A DNA stretch of 64,000 nucleotides from Acanthochlamys bracteata. Lineage: Eukaryota; Streptophyta; Magnoliopsida; Pandanales; Velloziaceae. Made by a program: the position numbers and the translations under genes. Each line of letters opens with the position of its first letter. The first letter of the stretch is position 1. The DNA is taken from contig CM034135.1 of NCBI GenBank assembly GCA_019914995.1, forward strand, positions 3,350,501 through 3,414,500. The letters are read 5' to 3'. The notes under the pieces are model-generated. The model was given only the letters and a program-made list of their open reading frames with translations. It was not told the origin of the DNA and searched no databases. This document shows, one piece after another, positions 22,604-35,320 of this stretch.

Positions 22604-24247
22604 ATTTTTGTATATTTGTCAAAGAGGTAAAAGGGAGTATTTTGTATGTGTGCTGTTAACCTGAAGGCCAGTGACTGGACTTGCCCAATAGTCAAATGAC
22701 TCCATACCTGTATGGAGCATAAAAAAAGGCTGCATCTCGCTAGGTATTGAAGTTTAGTGAATCAGAATGAAATCTCAAGGTAAAGTCCACTGTGGCAATT
22801 TGAGAGGATTCGAGCTGTATTAAAGCTTATGAAGATTGACTGCATACAGCTCAGTGGTTCTGGAATGTATATATTGGATGTGAAGAAGCGACATTTGCAT
22901 ACCAAGTTAACAACTTAAGATACTGGCAGTAATGAAGGAGATCTAATTACAGGTGAGGTGCTTCATAACGTTGATGCTCATTACAGAGCGGAGCGATACT
23001 TTGTACATTTGGACTTGTTTTATTTATACTGTTGATTAAAGAGTTTAATGTCTAATAGTATTTGTTTAAGACTTCTGCATTACTTCGTTTTATTTGGAGA
23101 AGTTTTTGAAGCGATTTGATGATTTTTTGTTTGCGAAAGCAATACTTATAATTCCATCACATTTTGCTTCAATCAACTGTAACCAAACTCGTCTCAAACA
23201 AGCAGAGCTTTTATTTTAACTGTACGTATGCGTTGTGTTTTTAACTGTTAAATTTGATCAAATTGATTTTCTTCACTTGTAAATGTGAAGCTCTAGAATT
23301 TCTCGCACCTCTGTGAATATTCTTTTGAGTCTAGACTTTTTAGATCGAGTCATGCTACTGCATTATTTTTTTATGAAGAGAATTTTATCTTTTGTTTATG
23401 TATGTAGGAAAATGTAGCTATAAATTTCGGAAGAGTTCTCAAGTCCTTGCCCATAATCTCTCCACGGTTGCGAATTTCTCTTTAAGAGTTCTTGTTGATA
23501 AACGTTTAATGAAAGAGTTCAAAGTATACATGATCTTTATTGTTTGAGCTCAAGATATGAAGGCCATTTTGGCTTTGTTGCAAGTATTAACTCAAAAGTA
23601 TTCTTTGTTCAATTTTTGTTTTCATTAATGTAAGAATTAGGACCATTTCATAATCTGCTTAAGTAAAACTTTTTGGAATTATTTTTGAAACGAAATTTTT
23701 TCAAAACGATAGATATCTTAAAATGATTTTTAAAATAAGTTTTTCTATTAAAAAATTAGTAAAATAAATAATAATAAAATTTTATTATATATTTATATTT
23801 TTAAATTTAAAAATTATAAAATATTATAAAAAATCTATTATAAATTTAAATAAAAATTAAAACGATAAAAAGCAGTTGAATAAATCGATTCCTATTTTTA
23901 TAGATTGTTTACTCAATGCCTCTATGGAAATCTGTCGTTGACTAGAGGTAGAAAAGGAATCAAACAATTTAAAAGCTTCTAAATTTTAAAGCTTAATAGT
24001 GTAATCACAACCTTTTCCATCCTAATTATTGGCATAAGAACCAGTGAGCCACACCAAAACCACCAAACATTCTTTTCCACAACAACCAAAATCTTTAAAA
24101 CAATTCTCTTGTTCCCAAAAAATAAATCTTTGAAGGAAAAACAAGCAAAAGAAGACAAATCATCCTACAGTTAATCTCTTACAAACAACACAAATAAAAC
24201 AGATCCTCTGAATCCGTCAGTCACCTGTTCTGCAATATTCATTGGTC
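22604..24247. other. Carrier 3' flank and intergenic DNA
   Basis: Includes the 3' UTR of the carrier gene and AT-rich spacer. Bases 23670-23890 look like another decayed AT-rich MITE. Bases 24040-24215 are A/C-rich and would be the former 5' UTR of the broken CIPK. Confidence 0.5.
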
Positions 24248-25564
24248 ATGCCGGACCACGGCGGCCGGTCTCTTGTAGAGCGCGGCAGGCTCGGTACCTT
24301 CTTTAAGATACCGTTCAACCAAAATCTTATTCGAAAAGTATGAGGTAGGGCGTTTGTTAGGCTGCGGAGCTTTCGCCAAGGTCTACTATGCTCGCCATAC
24401 ACGTTCAGGCCAGAGCGTTGCGCTGATAATCATCAGTACTAGCTCTCTTCGCTGCGGCCTTGCTCCGAATGTGAAGCGTGAGATTTCCATCATGCACCGG
24501 TTGAGGCACCCTTACGTTGTTCGTCTTCTTGAAGTCCTTGCTTCGGGTACTCGAATATATTTTGTCATGGAGTTTCTTAAAGGCGGCGAACTTTTCTTGA
24601 GTCTTTCGAAATCCGGAAGGTTTACTGAAGACCTATAGCGAGGTCGCTGTTCCACCAATTGGTTTCCGCTGTAGCGTTCTGTCACGCTCGTGGGGTTTTC
24701 CATCGTGATCTCAAGCCGGAAAATTTACTTCTTGATGGGACTTGCAAGCTAAAAGTTTCCGATTTCGGTCTCTCTCCACTTGCTTCCGATCATCTTCCCG
24801 CTGATGGGTTGCTTCATACGCTCTGTGGCACGCCTGCTTATGTCGCGCCTGAGATTTTATCTAAGCGTGGCTATGATGGCGTGAAAGCAGATACATGGTC
24901 TTGTGGTGTGATTCTGTTCGTGCTTGTCGCCGGTTACCTGCCTTTCAAAGACCCTAACTTGATGGCTATGTGTAGAAAGATTCATAAAGGAGAGTATCGG
25001 TGCTCGAGATGGGCTTCAACGGAGCTAAAGAGGTTGCTCTCTCGATTGCTCGATACGAACCCGCAAACACGGATCACCATGGACGGGATTCTGCATGATC
25101 CCTGGTTCAGGATCGGTGCTTCGATGGAAAAATGGCTTCGATACACGTCTGCAAGATGACCTCGAGAACAAGTACCTGAAGCCTGATGAGAAATGATGAA
25201 GAAGACGATAGGGAACTGAATGCTCTGACATTATGTCGTTCACGCCAGCGTTTAACCTTTCTGGCTTGTTTGCTGCCGGCAGAGGAAGACAATGGGCAGT
25301 GGCGTCTGGGACCACAGAAGGCGTGATGGCACCTTGGAGGAAGTGGCGCGAACGGAAGGGATGACGTTACAGAAAGTAAGGGACAAGAAGGCGGCAGCAG
25401 TGGTGGAACGTCCGAGTGGTATGCTAGCGGCTTGGGTGGAGTTGCACCGGCTAGACTCAAGACTTCTAGCTAGTGGAAGTGGTGCATGAAGAAGAAGCTA
25501 AGCTTGGTCGACCGTTCTGGACTGAGCGGCTCGCGAAAGCGTCATCCGAGAAATCAAAAGTTTG
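24248..25564 (+). pseudogene. Broken CIPK (CBL-interacting protein kinase, CIPK11/14-like)
   Basis: Intact CIPKs phosphorylate ion channels and transporters after binding calcium-loaded CBL sensors. This intronless copy keeps most landmarks in order: glycine loop [29 protein letters not shown], the activation segment through [13 protein letters not shown], an FNLSGLF segment of the NAF region, and a faint phosphatase-interaction tail. It is not functional as read. The putative ATG (24248) is out of frame with the glycine loop. The frame shifts again near 24640, after EDL, before the catalytic loop; the NAF region and tail lie in further frames. The catalytic lysine of the VAxK motif is replaced (VALIII). 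The still G/C-rich, gene-like composition suggests fairly recent decay. The best match by eye is the intronless CIPK11/CIPK14 clade. Confidence 0.88.
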
Positions 25565-28127
25565 AGGCAACTCAATTGGATGCAAGTTCTGGCGGATCAT
25601 ACCAGATTGTTGAGCTGGATTCTGAGCAAGAGAGTTCAACTCCAGCTATACTTGCAGAAAGTTGGTGGATTCCAAGTTAAGGCATGCATATAAGACTTCG
25701 ATTTTTTACAGTGTAAGAAAGTTGGGCGTATAGCTTGTTTGATTGATCTACTGACGGGGCTTTCATTGATTATTCATACATGGACGGAATCAGGCAAGTC
25801 AGGCTTACCTCCTTCCTCCTGCCTTAAGGTTGATGATGAGCTTTGATTGTTTACTAGTTTATTTTGTATAAATGTTATCCAGAGTAACAATTAAGATGTT
25901 CTTTATGTTCAAACTCAATGGAGAAGAAAGTCTTTTGAATAGTTCTCTGAATATAATAGCACGTCTTTACCGTACTGCAAATGTAATAAGGCAACAGATA
26001 GGAATTTTATAAGTGAGAGGTTCCAATGGCAATGCAAAGGGTCATCAGAAATATGTCGTTACATTACCTCATAAAAAGAGTGGTTCTCATTTTTAAACTG
26101 AGAAAAGAATTGGATACAGATTAACCCCGCAGATGACCGCTGGATATTGGGGGTGAGAAAAAGGCTTTCATCATTGGATCCTGCATCTGTGTTCTCCCTC
26201 CCTTCAAACTTTAATACTTGCTCATTTCTATTCTACCATCACAGATAATAAGGAAGAAGAAAATCAGCTATCAACAAGCCAAAAAAAAAAAAAAAAGAAC
26301 AGGAAGTAATATGCAGATACTCATTTATTGAGAAGTTTCTATATCTCTAAACCTAACACCTACAAAAAGAATTATGGTTGCTCACTAAATTGCTTAAAAT
26401 ACAATTTCAGGAAATGCTTAATAGAGAACATTTCAGTCACAATCTTGCTAGAAATGACAGCTTTATGCACGAGTACATAAAACATCGTTCAAAAGCAGGA
26501 GCAACCAAACACAATTATTAACTATCCTAAACCAGGACCTCCCTCATCTGCCAAGAAAGTAATCAAGCTTTAATTTCCTGTTTCTCACAAATTGACCTTA
26601 CATCAATCAAATTCTTGGATGACAACGATCACCTCAAGGATAACATGAGAAAGGTTGCTCCATCACCATGACAAAAGCGAAATTTGCAATATGCCTAAAA
26701 CCTTTGGGAGAACGTAAATTATACAGTAAGAACTTGCAATATTCTTCCTCACCTTTCAGTAATATATGTAAGATAAGTTGAGGAAGCAGTAGTTCGGAGA
26801 CCGATGTAAACGACTCTATGAACTGATATTTATGAGCATAGACAAAGATCATATTCTGAAGAAGTGGAAGTAGCCTTATTACATAAAACTTCTCTTTTGA
26901 CAATGTTACTCGATCTGACTATTTTTGGTACACAAAGTATGTGCTACAAGAGGATATATTGCAGGATGCTTGTCTCCTAAGACCATTACAGTAACTTCAA
27001 TAAATTAAACTCTAGCCATGTTGTGCAAACATGTCGCCCCTAGTATGCTAACAGCAAATAGGAAACCTTGAAGAGATTATATATATTTCGACAATGATGA
27101 GTATAACACAATTGATCAGATTGATGTAATGATATACTGTCTGGTTCTCTAATATGCTATTTATATTTATCAATCACAGGCACAATTTGGCTACTAATTT
27201 CTGTTTGTGTCAAGGTTGAAAGAAGGTATATATGAATCAGTGTAATGCTTAAATTAGTTTCACAAAAATTAGAATATCCTATAAGATATATTGTAAAACA
27301 ATCAATCCAGTTTAAATTATAACAATTTCTTTTGAAGTTGTAGTATAAAACAATTCTACTGATTTGAGTCAGTTAAAAGTCTATGTAAAGAGTTGTTGTT
27401 TAATAGGATATACTATCTAGTAAGCGGTGCTTGTTAGAAATACATTCAAATTAGTATGAATTGATTACATGAATCCCATATTGTAGGTTTTTAACCTGCC
27501 TACTTCTCTTGCTTGTCTGCTCTACTTGATTGTTTCTTATCCTTTAACCTTTCCTCATCTTGTTCCATACCACCAAGTAAGACACACCCTACAGAACTTA
27601 CTATTCTATTAAAATGACTTGGGTTCATAAGATTTCATCATTTACCATCTTTGTCCAAATGCTTACTTAGTAAAGCAAGAAAAGTGCGTAATACCAAAGC
27701 TAACCCAAAGAAGCAAAGGAGATACCTTTTGTTTCCAATGATCAATTTCACATCCCGCTCGGACTTGGATAAAAAACCTTTTGATCACAAGTTAAAACCT
27801 TTTTATGCTAAATCGTTATGCGTTTGGACAACAACTAATTCCACCAATCCCTTACGCAATCAAGTCCTTAGCCCCTAGTACAATAAAATCACCCAAATTG
27901 AAAATTTCCCCAAAGAAATTATCACTCTTCTCATTTCCTGTAAGAACAAAAAACAAACTACATAGCATAGGCATCTTACATTAGAGAATTCTTAACACAA
28001 AAGAAATATGTAGGCATCTGACATTATAGAATATTAAAACAATATAACTATCTACAATTCGAATTTTAAAGTTACCAAACAACTGAGATCCAGAGTTAAA
28101 AAACCGAACGCACCTCAATGAAATCAA
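25565..28127. other. Intergenic DNA between CIPK relic and MZT1
   Basis: No gene is recognised. An A17 tract lies at about 26281-26297. Part of the right side is likely the 3' UTR of the minus-strand MZT1 gene. Open frames at 26634-26903 (-) and 27651-27878 (+) have no family resemblance. Confidence 0.5.
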
Positions 28128-28346
28128 TCACGGATTCGAAGAAGGCGACGGAGACGGAGCCGGAGCCGGAGAAAGTTCACGAACGAGAGCTGCGAGCGCG
28201 TCAGGGTCAACTCCGCGATCAAGCAGAGCGATGATGAGGGAAAGCGTTTGCCGATCGAGTCCTGTTTCTAGAATGTTCGAAATCTGGAATGCTATTTCCA
28301 ACAACTCCCTCGCTGATCGTGCTGCTTCTGATGTTTTCGGCTCCAT
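28128..28346 (-). CDS. MZT1: Mitotic-spindle organizing protein 1 (MZT1/GIP), 72 aa
   Basis: MOZART1 proteins (GIP1/GIP2 in Arabidopsis) bind GCP3 and recruit gamma-tubulin complexes to the nuclear envelope and microtubule nucleation sites; they also affect nuclear shape and centromeres. The single exon encodes 72 aa, the usual size for plant GIPs. The conserved core SARELLEIAFQISNILETGL, then DRQTLSLIIALLDRGVDPDA and LAALVREL, matches the family helices closely; the tail is a Ser/Pro repeat (SPAPAPSPSPSS). The ATG at 28346 gives the expected short acidic N-terminus. It is divergently oriented to the NST1-like gene starting 735 bases away, so the two may share a promoter region. Confidence 0.95.
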   Translation of the reverse strand: MEPKTSEAARSARELLEIAFQISNILETGLDRQTLSLIIALLDRGVDPDALAALVRELSPAPAPSPSPSSNP

Positions 28347-29080
28347 TATTCAATCTCCAGATCGAATTGAATTCAAATTCCCAAACTTTTTCTCTCTGAT
28401 TAATTAGCTTTCTAACAACAAGAAGTTTTACTTCTGTCAGTCTGTGCTCTGTTAACGAAGAACAATACGTCTTCAACTATAAGTTTCCATAAGACCATCT
28501 ATAAACGAAATAACGTTTGGCGTCCTATACGCGCTTCTCTTCTTCTCGTTTTACTAGTTAAAATGTTTCTTTTTTAAGATAGACACATGATAATATGAAT
28601 TAACTCTTTAAAGGTCTTAGTCTTACCAAGTCCACAGCACGACCCAACCAGAACCACTTCTTGGATCAACCCAAAGAAAGAAGAAACAATATAAAGAAAG
28701 AAATAAATTAATTAATAAATAACACAAATAGGGGTAAAAATAAGAGAAGCAGAAGAAGAAAATAACAATGAAGAATTAATTAATTATTATTATTTTTTTA
28801 TACTCCTCTCTTCCTCATCCCCCGTCTTTCTTCTTCTTCCTTACAAACCCTGCGCTACCGTCGCTAATCAAATCTCACCTTTCAATTAATTTCCCCAAAG
28901 TCTCCAATCTGATTTACTTTCCTTCTTCTTCTTCTTCTCCGCCGCTTCTTCGCCGGAATTTTTTCGCCGGCGATTTACCGGCCATCACTATTTATATTAG
29001 ATCAGATTAGATTACATTTTTTCTCGAAAATTTCTGGCTTTTGTTGGGAGTAACTTTGATAGGGGGAGGTGGCGAGAGTA
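28347..29080. promoter_or_regulatory. Divergent promoter region, MZT1 (-) and NST1-like (+)
   Basis: This 734-base gap lies between two diverging start codons. The right half (28800-28990) has CT-rich tracts (CTTCTTCTTCTTCTTC) and GCCGG-rich stretches typical of a plant 5' UTR. No clear TATA box is seen for either gene, which would fit broadly expressed housekeeping genes. Confidence 0.5.
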
Positions 29081-32000
29081 ATGTGCATACTGTGTGTTGT
29101 GCAGCGGTGGTCGCGACGAGTAGCGACGATGCTGCCATGGCTTGTTGTTCCATTGATCTTTCTCTGGGTGGTGTCTCAATTCCTTCCCCCCGCTCTACGA
29201 TTCGAGATTACTTCCCCTCGCCTCGCTTGCGTTCTCGTTCTACTGATTACTCTCTTCTGGTACGAGATCTTGATGCCTCGGCTCTCGCTTTGGCGCGCTC
29301 GCCGCTCCGCTCGAATCAAGGAACGAAGGCGAGCTCAAGCAATCGAGCTGCAGAAGCTTCGCAGAACAGCTACGCGTCGGTGCCGTAATTGCCACACGCC
29401 GTATCGTGACCAGAATCCCGGCGGAGGGAAATTTATGTGTTCTTATTGCGGTCATATTAGCAAACGACCCGTGCTTGATTTACCGCTACCGGCTTCTGCT
29501 GACTCAGGTCTGCTCTCTGAACTCTTACCTAAGATCTGCCCTACACAAGATTGGCTTGAGAATTCGTACCGGGACAGCAGGTGTTTGACTGAGAAATCAT
29601 ATTCCGGTGCGGTGTTGTTCTCGTCGCGGCTAGTTTCGTACTTCTTTTGGAGTTTTAAATGGTTGTGGAGGAAGGTTTTTAGGTTAGGGTCAGCTGGGGG
29701 GGATGGTTCAGGAGATGGAAACCAGAAAGGCTCTGTGAAGAGAGGAGAGAATGAGGGGAGCTGTGCTGAGAGCCAGAAGGAAAAGGCTAGGCGGAAGGCT
29801 GAAGAGAAGAGGCAAGCGAGGCTGGAGAAAGAGATGCTGGAAGAGGAGGAGAGGAAGCAGAGGGAAGAAGTGGCTAGGTTGGTTGAGGAGCGGCGGAAGC
29901 TAAGGGATGCCATGCTGGAGGCTGAGAGACGGTCGGCTAGAGGCTCAGCCCGTGAAGAGAGGATTAGTAGCAGGAAGGAGGCTGAAAAGAGGAGGCAGGA
30001 GAGCAGGAGGGAGAAGGATAAGGGGTTGACTAGGAATAGTTCTGATGTGGAGGAGTTTGATAGGAGAACAGCAAGCAAAGACTGTGAGAAGAAGTGTGAA
30101 CTTGATTGGAAGAGCGATAATGATAGACGGGATATCCACAAGTTTGCAGCAGAAGACTACAAGGTGACTGATTCAGAAGCTGGGCATGGATTGAAGCCCC
30201 CAAGTAATAGACCTAGGTACTTCGACCGTGTCAAGGGGTCTTTTTTATCTTCTTCCAAAGGTTTCAATGGTGGTTCCTTTTGGGGAAGAGGTGCTAAGGT
30301 TGCTCCGGTAGTGCCAGTTAGCAAAGTTGCCAAGCCTGTGATTGAAGTTCCTGACAGTAGAAGGGATGTTCATCCCATTGGACAGACTAATTTCAATCGA
30401 GCTGTGAGTTACATTGTTGCCTTTTTTTCTTCGTTCGATATATTTTTTTTTGCATGCTCTTTTATAGTGATTACTATTGTAATTTTGTGTTTAAACCAGG
30501 TTGGAACAGATGCGAAGCCTCCTGTTCAGAAAAAAGGATGGCGTCAATTGTTCACTCGTTCTCCTGATGTTTCCCAAACTAATGATTCGGAGTTCACTGC
30601 CCATCTCAGCCGAAGTAACCAGTCAGATGCCCAAAGTCCATCTGCAACCAATCAGAAAAAGCTGTCTAGCTACTTTAGTGATAATCAGATAAACGTAGGG
30701 CACTCGTTGCCTTTCAATGACTACCCTATACCGAAAAGCAACACATTGCAAGGGAGCAATTCTGTCGCAGATGAGCAGGAACTTTTTGAGGACCCTTGCT
30801 ACAACCTGGACTCTGTATTACTTGGTCCAATTTCTGAATCTCTTGACAGTTTACCAGTTGATTTAGGGGCTGGGTTTATTGCAAATAACAGTCTAGAAGA
30901 AAATATCTCCACAAAGAAGATATCTAATACAGCAGATGTTTGCAAGCCATCTCCAATAGCATCACATCTATCAAAGCTACGTATTCCTGAAGATAGGCAT
31001 CCATCACCTGATGTACTGCCATCAATGCCAAATTCCAACCATCTGAATGGTTCAAATGCAAGTACCGCACAAGACCAGGGTACGTGGCAAATGTGGGGAA
31101 ATCCACTAGCGCAAGACAGTCTTGGTTTAGTAGGCAGGAATCCAGGCTGGTTTTCACCTATGGGCCACATCAAATCTAGCGAAGATGATGCCTTCCAGCA
31201 TTTCTTCCAGAAATCCATGCTTCCCCATATTCTGACAGAGAACCATGCAGCTCAACATAACCGTCCTCCTAATGGACTTCAAAATGGTGGGACATTTGCG
31301 CCTCTTCATCCTATGGTGAATGGTCATGAACCGTGGGCACAGGAAGATCTATTTCAACCATTGCCAGGAGAGCATTTCCCTCCACTTAGTAGCTTGAATA
31401 GTAGAACGACATATGACAGCCCAAAAAGATCTGATGCCACCAATCCATTTCAACTGTCTTCTATGGATCTTTGGCCCAAGTAAGTGCTGTGAATCTATAT
31501 TTCAAAATATATTAATTGTGACTTTACTCCTAAAAATATGAAAGTGTTCAGAGAATACTCATAGCCTCATATGTTTATGGATGATTGTGATTATACACCA
31601 TAAGCTAATAGGATAACTATTCATAAACTTGTATATGATTCTGATGGGGATAAATTTAGAAGGCATAGATCTGTGTAGCAGACATGGATTATGTTCAAGT
31701 TCAACTGAAGTCAGATCAGTGTTTGATGCAATCAGTAAATTCCATCTGCCATTCTCTATCCTAGGATAATAAGGATTTTTGTAAAAGCTTGTTAAGCAAT
31801 GTACTGAAGTTTACAAATTTGAATCTATGTGATTCTCTGTTAAAAGCAAATAATGGCTTTTTTCTAATCAGACTTTTTTTTCTATAAAATTTGGAAGTGC
31901 ATCCTCAAGTATCTTTTGGATGCATTAATGATGAAACCTGCTAAGTGGAGTGTTTTCACAAAACTATCCTGCAGCAAGCTTCTTCTTGTTCCATCACCAG

Positions 32001-32191
32001 TTTACATATTTGAGGCAGATGAGATGCTTGGACTAGGAAAGGCTCATTAGCATTTTAGATTTGGATGACTCTTGCTAGTGTCATTTATTGCATAACAAGA
32101 ATAATTAAGACTTGTTGCGGTAGCTGTATTTATTGAATAAATTACGAAATATTTAGATTGTAAGTTATAATGGGTATTTGATATCATGCTC

Positions 32192-32233
<42 letters not shown>

Positions 32234-35200
32234 CACCTCTAATGCCTGTTGGTGGTAGATGATAACTTTTAGATAGATGCATCTTTGCTGTGTGCAATGT
32301 GGAAACAAAGGAGGTTTGTCCACAGGAGCTGATAAAATCTGAGGATCTGCTTTTAACATTAATTATGGAGCAGCAATGTTTAGCTATGCCATGCTGTTCC
32401 TGGCTAATATAATTCTTCTGTTCCTAGATGTTGTCGACCCCACCTAGTGAATGAGTTTTAGTTGTAATGTGTACATGCTTTCTTGCTTATGTAAATGCAC
32501 CTTTTGATTGGTTCTTTTGTCTACCACAACAAGCAATTTTTTGTTTTTTTTTTCATACTCCACTAACTCCTGAGCTTTCCAAGTAGAGGTGGTATAGATT
32601 GGCCCTTCTTATTCTTGCCCAACTTTCTTGGAATTCACATAACCTTGATCTGAATTGATATAAATTTTGTTACCTTTGTATGAATAAGTCCAGGGATTGA
32701 GTATACATAAGAATGATGAAGGTATTGCTTGATGGTGGAAGGAAAGAGTTGCCGATATTCAAGTGTGGACGACTGTATAAACTTCTGATCAGTGTGTAGT
32801 TATGCAATCAGTGGAAGGTTCAGTTTTTAAAATTTCAAAACTCTCTCTTGCTGAAGGAAGAGAAATGTGATAGAGAGCAAATACTAGGGTCTTTCCATTA
32901 ATAGGACATTTGTAAGAAAACATATGATGTTGGAGCCACATAGAACTGTATGTACTAGTATCTTTAGGCCAAGTGATTGTTTCAGTTGAAGATTGTTGAT
33001 TTGAATTTTTAAAGAAGATACAAATTTAGTGATACAAACCCAGATTGAACACTCCCTACAAAGTGTGTAGCTATTTGCGCATAGAAATGGCAATGGGGCG
33101 GGTGTGGATGGGAGAGGCTTCCCATTGCCATTCTCATCACAATTTGCTATCATTGTCCCCATCCTCATCCCTGCTTGTGGGGCTTGAGAATTCCCTATCC
33201 CCACCCCATACGGGTTCCTATTTCCGCCAGGAAGTCCATACCTGTTTCCTCCGTAAAGTGAAAATTGTAAGATTATGCATTTGTTGATATTTATTAAACA
33301 AAAATATGAAATTCTTCTCCAGTACTTTCTCTCTATGTGATTATATGTTAGAAATAACAATAACTCACACTTTCTTTATAGATGTAATATACTTTGTAGA
33401 AGATATGTTAGGAATGGTACTCAAGATGGTCTTTTGAAGATTGGCTTGATTAATGTTTGTTTTCAACTTCACATCAAAGCTTGGGATGAACTTGTTAAAG
33501 TTGTAAGTGCAGCTTTGAGCTTTGTTGGTGCATCTCAAATTGTCTATGCGGCCTTAGTATATCAACATAAGGAGCTGGCAGATAATTGTTGGCTGTAGCA
33601 TCTTTAATCATCTATGCTGGGGAGGCTTCTTCTGATAGCATAGTAGAGATTTGTGCTTAAGGCCTTTAAAAGATGACAGCATGCACTGAATGAATCATGT
33701 AATAGAACTCCTATGAAGTTGGCATCATAAGGTTTCATAGCTTTGATCACAAAGATAAAAAATTCAAGATCAACTAGGAGAAAATCTCCTGGGAATCTGG
33801 ACTACTTGCTATGCTACTTCCTGTGGATCACTGATGTCCATATTCACCGTTTTGAATCCTTGCAATACGTATGGACAGCCTAATCAGATAGCTATTCTAT
33901 AATTTAGGGTTGACTGCTTTATACTGTTTTGCTTCAATCATTGGAATAGTCTAGACTCTAGAGTGATCTCTAAGTTTCAGTGATCTATTAACCTAGTAGA
34001 TGATCTGGAAAGCTCAGTTTGTAGCAGAAATCAGGTAAGAATATACCTGATAGGTTGTTAAAGATTTCTTTATGCTTTATAGGAGGTCACTTCGGTTGTA
34101 ACTCTGGCTCGCTTCCCATTAATTACGTAATAGTATCTCTTTTTAAGTGATAATTGTTGTTGATTATTTTTATCTGTGAGTTATACCAGCATAGGACTTC
34201 TGTACTTGATGGGTTTTTAGGATTCTGTTTAGTAAAGAGGTTTTTGAGGAGTTGTTTGAGCCATTATCAAACCCATGGTCACCCATCTTGACTCAAGTTT
34301 ATTTTAGCAAGTATAAACTTTCTATTGTCATTTGATTTAAATATTGTGCATCCGTCGGTGATTGTATCCTTTGCTGCATGAGGTAGTTGAGTAAGCCCCT
34401 GCAAGCTCATTACCATGGAGATACCTATGATAATGAAATATGTACTAGCTACGTTTTGTCTATGGTGTGATCAACCTTGAGCTTGGTTTTCAATAAGATA
34501 GCTGGTTGCTGATAAGTGAGTTCTTGGATGACACAAGCTTTTATTCATTCTACACGTGCGGTGTAGTTTTGAGAAACTTATATGAAAGATAATCCTAAAT
34601 TCGTGGCCTCTTTGGTACTAACATAATTCATGGGAAAAATAACATCCGAAGTTCTGCCATTGCTTGTTGGTTGTAATTTGTGCCTTGACATCTATATTTT
34701 GTGCACTTAGCTAGGTAGTATTGGTTGGTCGATTGAATTTCTGAATAGCATAATGGAAAGCTAGAGCTATGTTTGTGATTTGTTACTAAAAATATCGTGT
34801 CATCAATGAGGTAGTTGGATTTTTTTTATTTTTTTTATTTTTTATATTTTTTTGAGGGTACAGGTAGTTGGATGTTTGGTTTTCCAGTTTCTAGATTTCA
34901 GGAAAGCTTTTCTTCCAGTTTGCTTTATAAGGCTGTCGTTTAATTGAATACAAAATTCAAATGGTGGGAAGGTATGAATTTGGAACAAGCAACATTGTAT
35001 ATCAGTATAGAAATTTATATTTTTATCTGAAAGTGCTTGTTTCTTTTATTTAAGCATTAGCATGTTTACATGTAGTGTATAATGTTGCCTTTGTCAATTA
35101 GTAGACTTATTATAGAAACTGTTCTTTTTACCACTTCAGTGTTTTGGCGTAGACTTTGTCTTACTGTTTTGACATGTTTTGCAGGAGAGAATGGGGTCAG

Positions 35201-35320
35201 CATGATCCACAAAATGAGGCTAACAGCTCAAGCTCTCCAGGTGTCCATGTTGGTGGGTTATTCTCAACCGGCCCAGATGTACAGTCAGTTTGGGCATTCA
35301 GTCAAAAGGAGAGAATTTAG
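29081..35320 (+). CDS. Stress response NST1-like membrane protein, 812 aa
   Basis: A plant-conserved protein of unknown function, usually annotated NST1-like. Coding exons are 29081-30403, 30500-31479 and 35185-35320 (phases 0 and 2). The start is ATG 29081 (MCILCVVQRWSRRVATMLPW), not the in-frame GTG upstream. Residues about 17-65 hold two hydrophobic, probably membrane-spanning segments (MLPWLVVPLIFLWVVSQFL and ACVLVLLITLFWY). A CxxC...CxxC zinc-ribbon-like element follows (CRNCHTPY ... FMCSYCGH), then a long charged Glu/Arg coiled coil (residues about 220-310) and a disordered Ser/Asn-rich region. The last exon gives the conserved ending EWGQHDPQ...HVGGLFSTGPDVQSVWAF. Intron 1 is 96 nt, divisible by three and stop-free; intron 2 is about 3.7 kb. 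A simpler model that reads through intron 1 and stops at 31483 would lose the true C-terminus. Confidence 0.9.
30404..30499 (+). other. In-frame, stop-free 96-nt intron (possible exitron)
   Basis: The intron has a perfect GTGAGT donor and an AACCAG acceptor, yet 96 is divisible by three and no stop occurs in the host frame. If retained it would add 32 residues, nearly all hydrophobic (for example FFFACSFIVITIVILCL), the size and character of one membrane span. Confidence 0.75.
32193..32231 (+). repeat. A39 homopolymer inside NST1-like intron 2
   Basis: An uninterrupted run of 39 A lies within the large intron. It could be the tail of an old retroposed sequence or simple slippage; no recognisable body precedes it. 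Confidence 0.85.
33085..33260. repeat. Possible hAT-like MITE remnant in NST1-like intron 2
   Basis: A G/C-rich island stands out in AT-rich intron. It begins ATGGCAATGGGGCGGGTGTG and ends with CCCCACCCCATACGGGTTCC plus TTTCCGCCA, a style often seen at the ends of plant hAT-type non-autonomous elements. No clean TIR or target duplication was found. Confidence 0.3.

Noticed and set aside
24217-24402. Antisense frame at the CIPK relic start
   Set aside because: It is a shadow of the glycine-loop region on the plus strand.
29452-30141. 229-codon Ser/Leu-rich minus-strand frame
   Set aside because: It is a shadow of the Glu/Arg/Lys-rich coiled coil of the NST1-like gene on the plus strand.
32884-33360. 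158-codon minus-strand frame with Gly/Asn-rich GLPGGNRNPYGVGIG
   Set aside because: The Gly-rich part arises from a G/C-rich repeat remnant in an intron, and the rest is AT-derived filler; not a gene.
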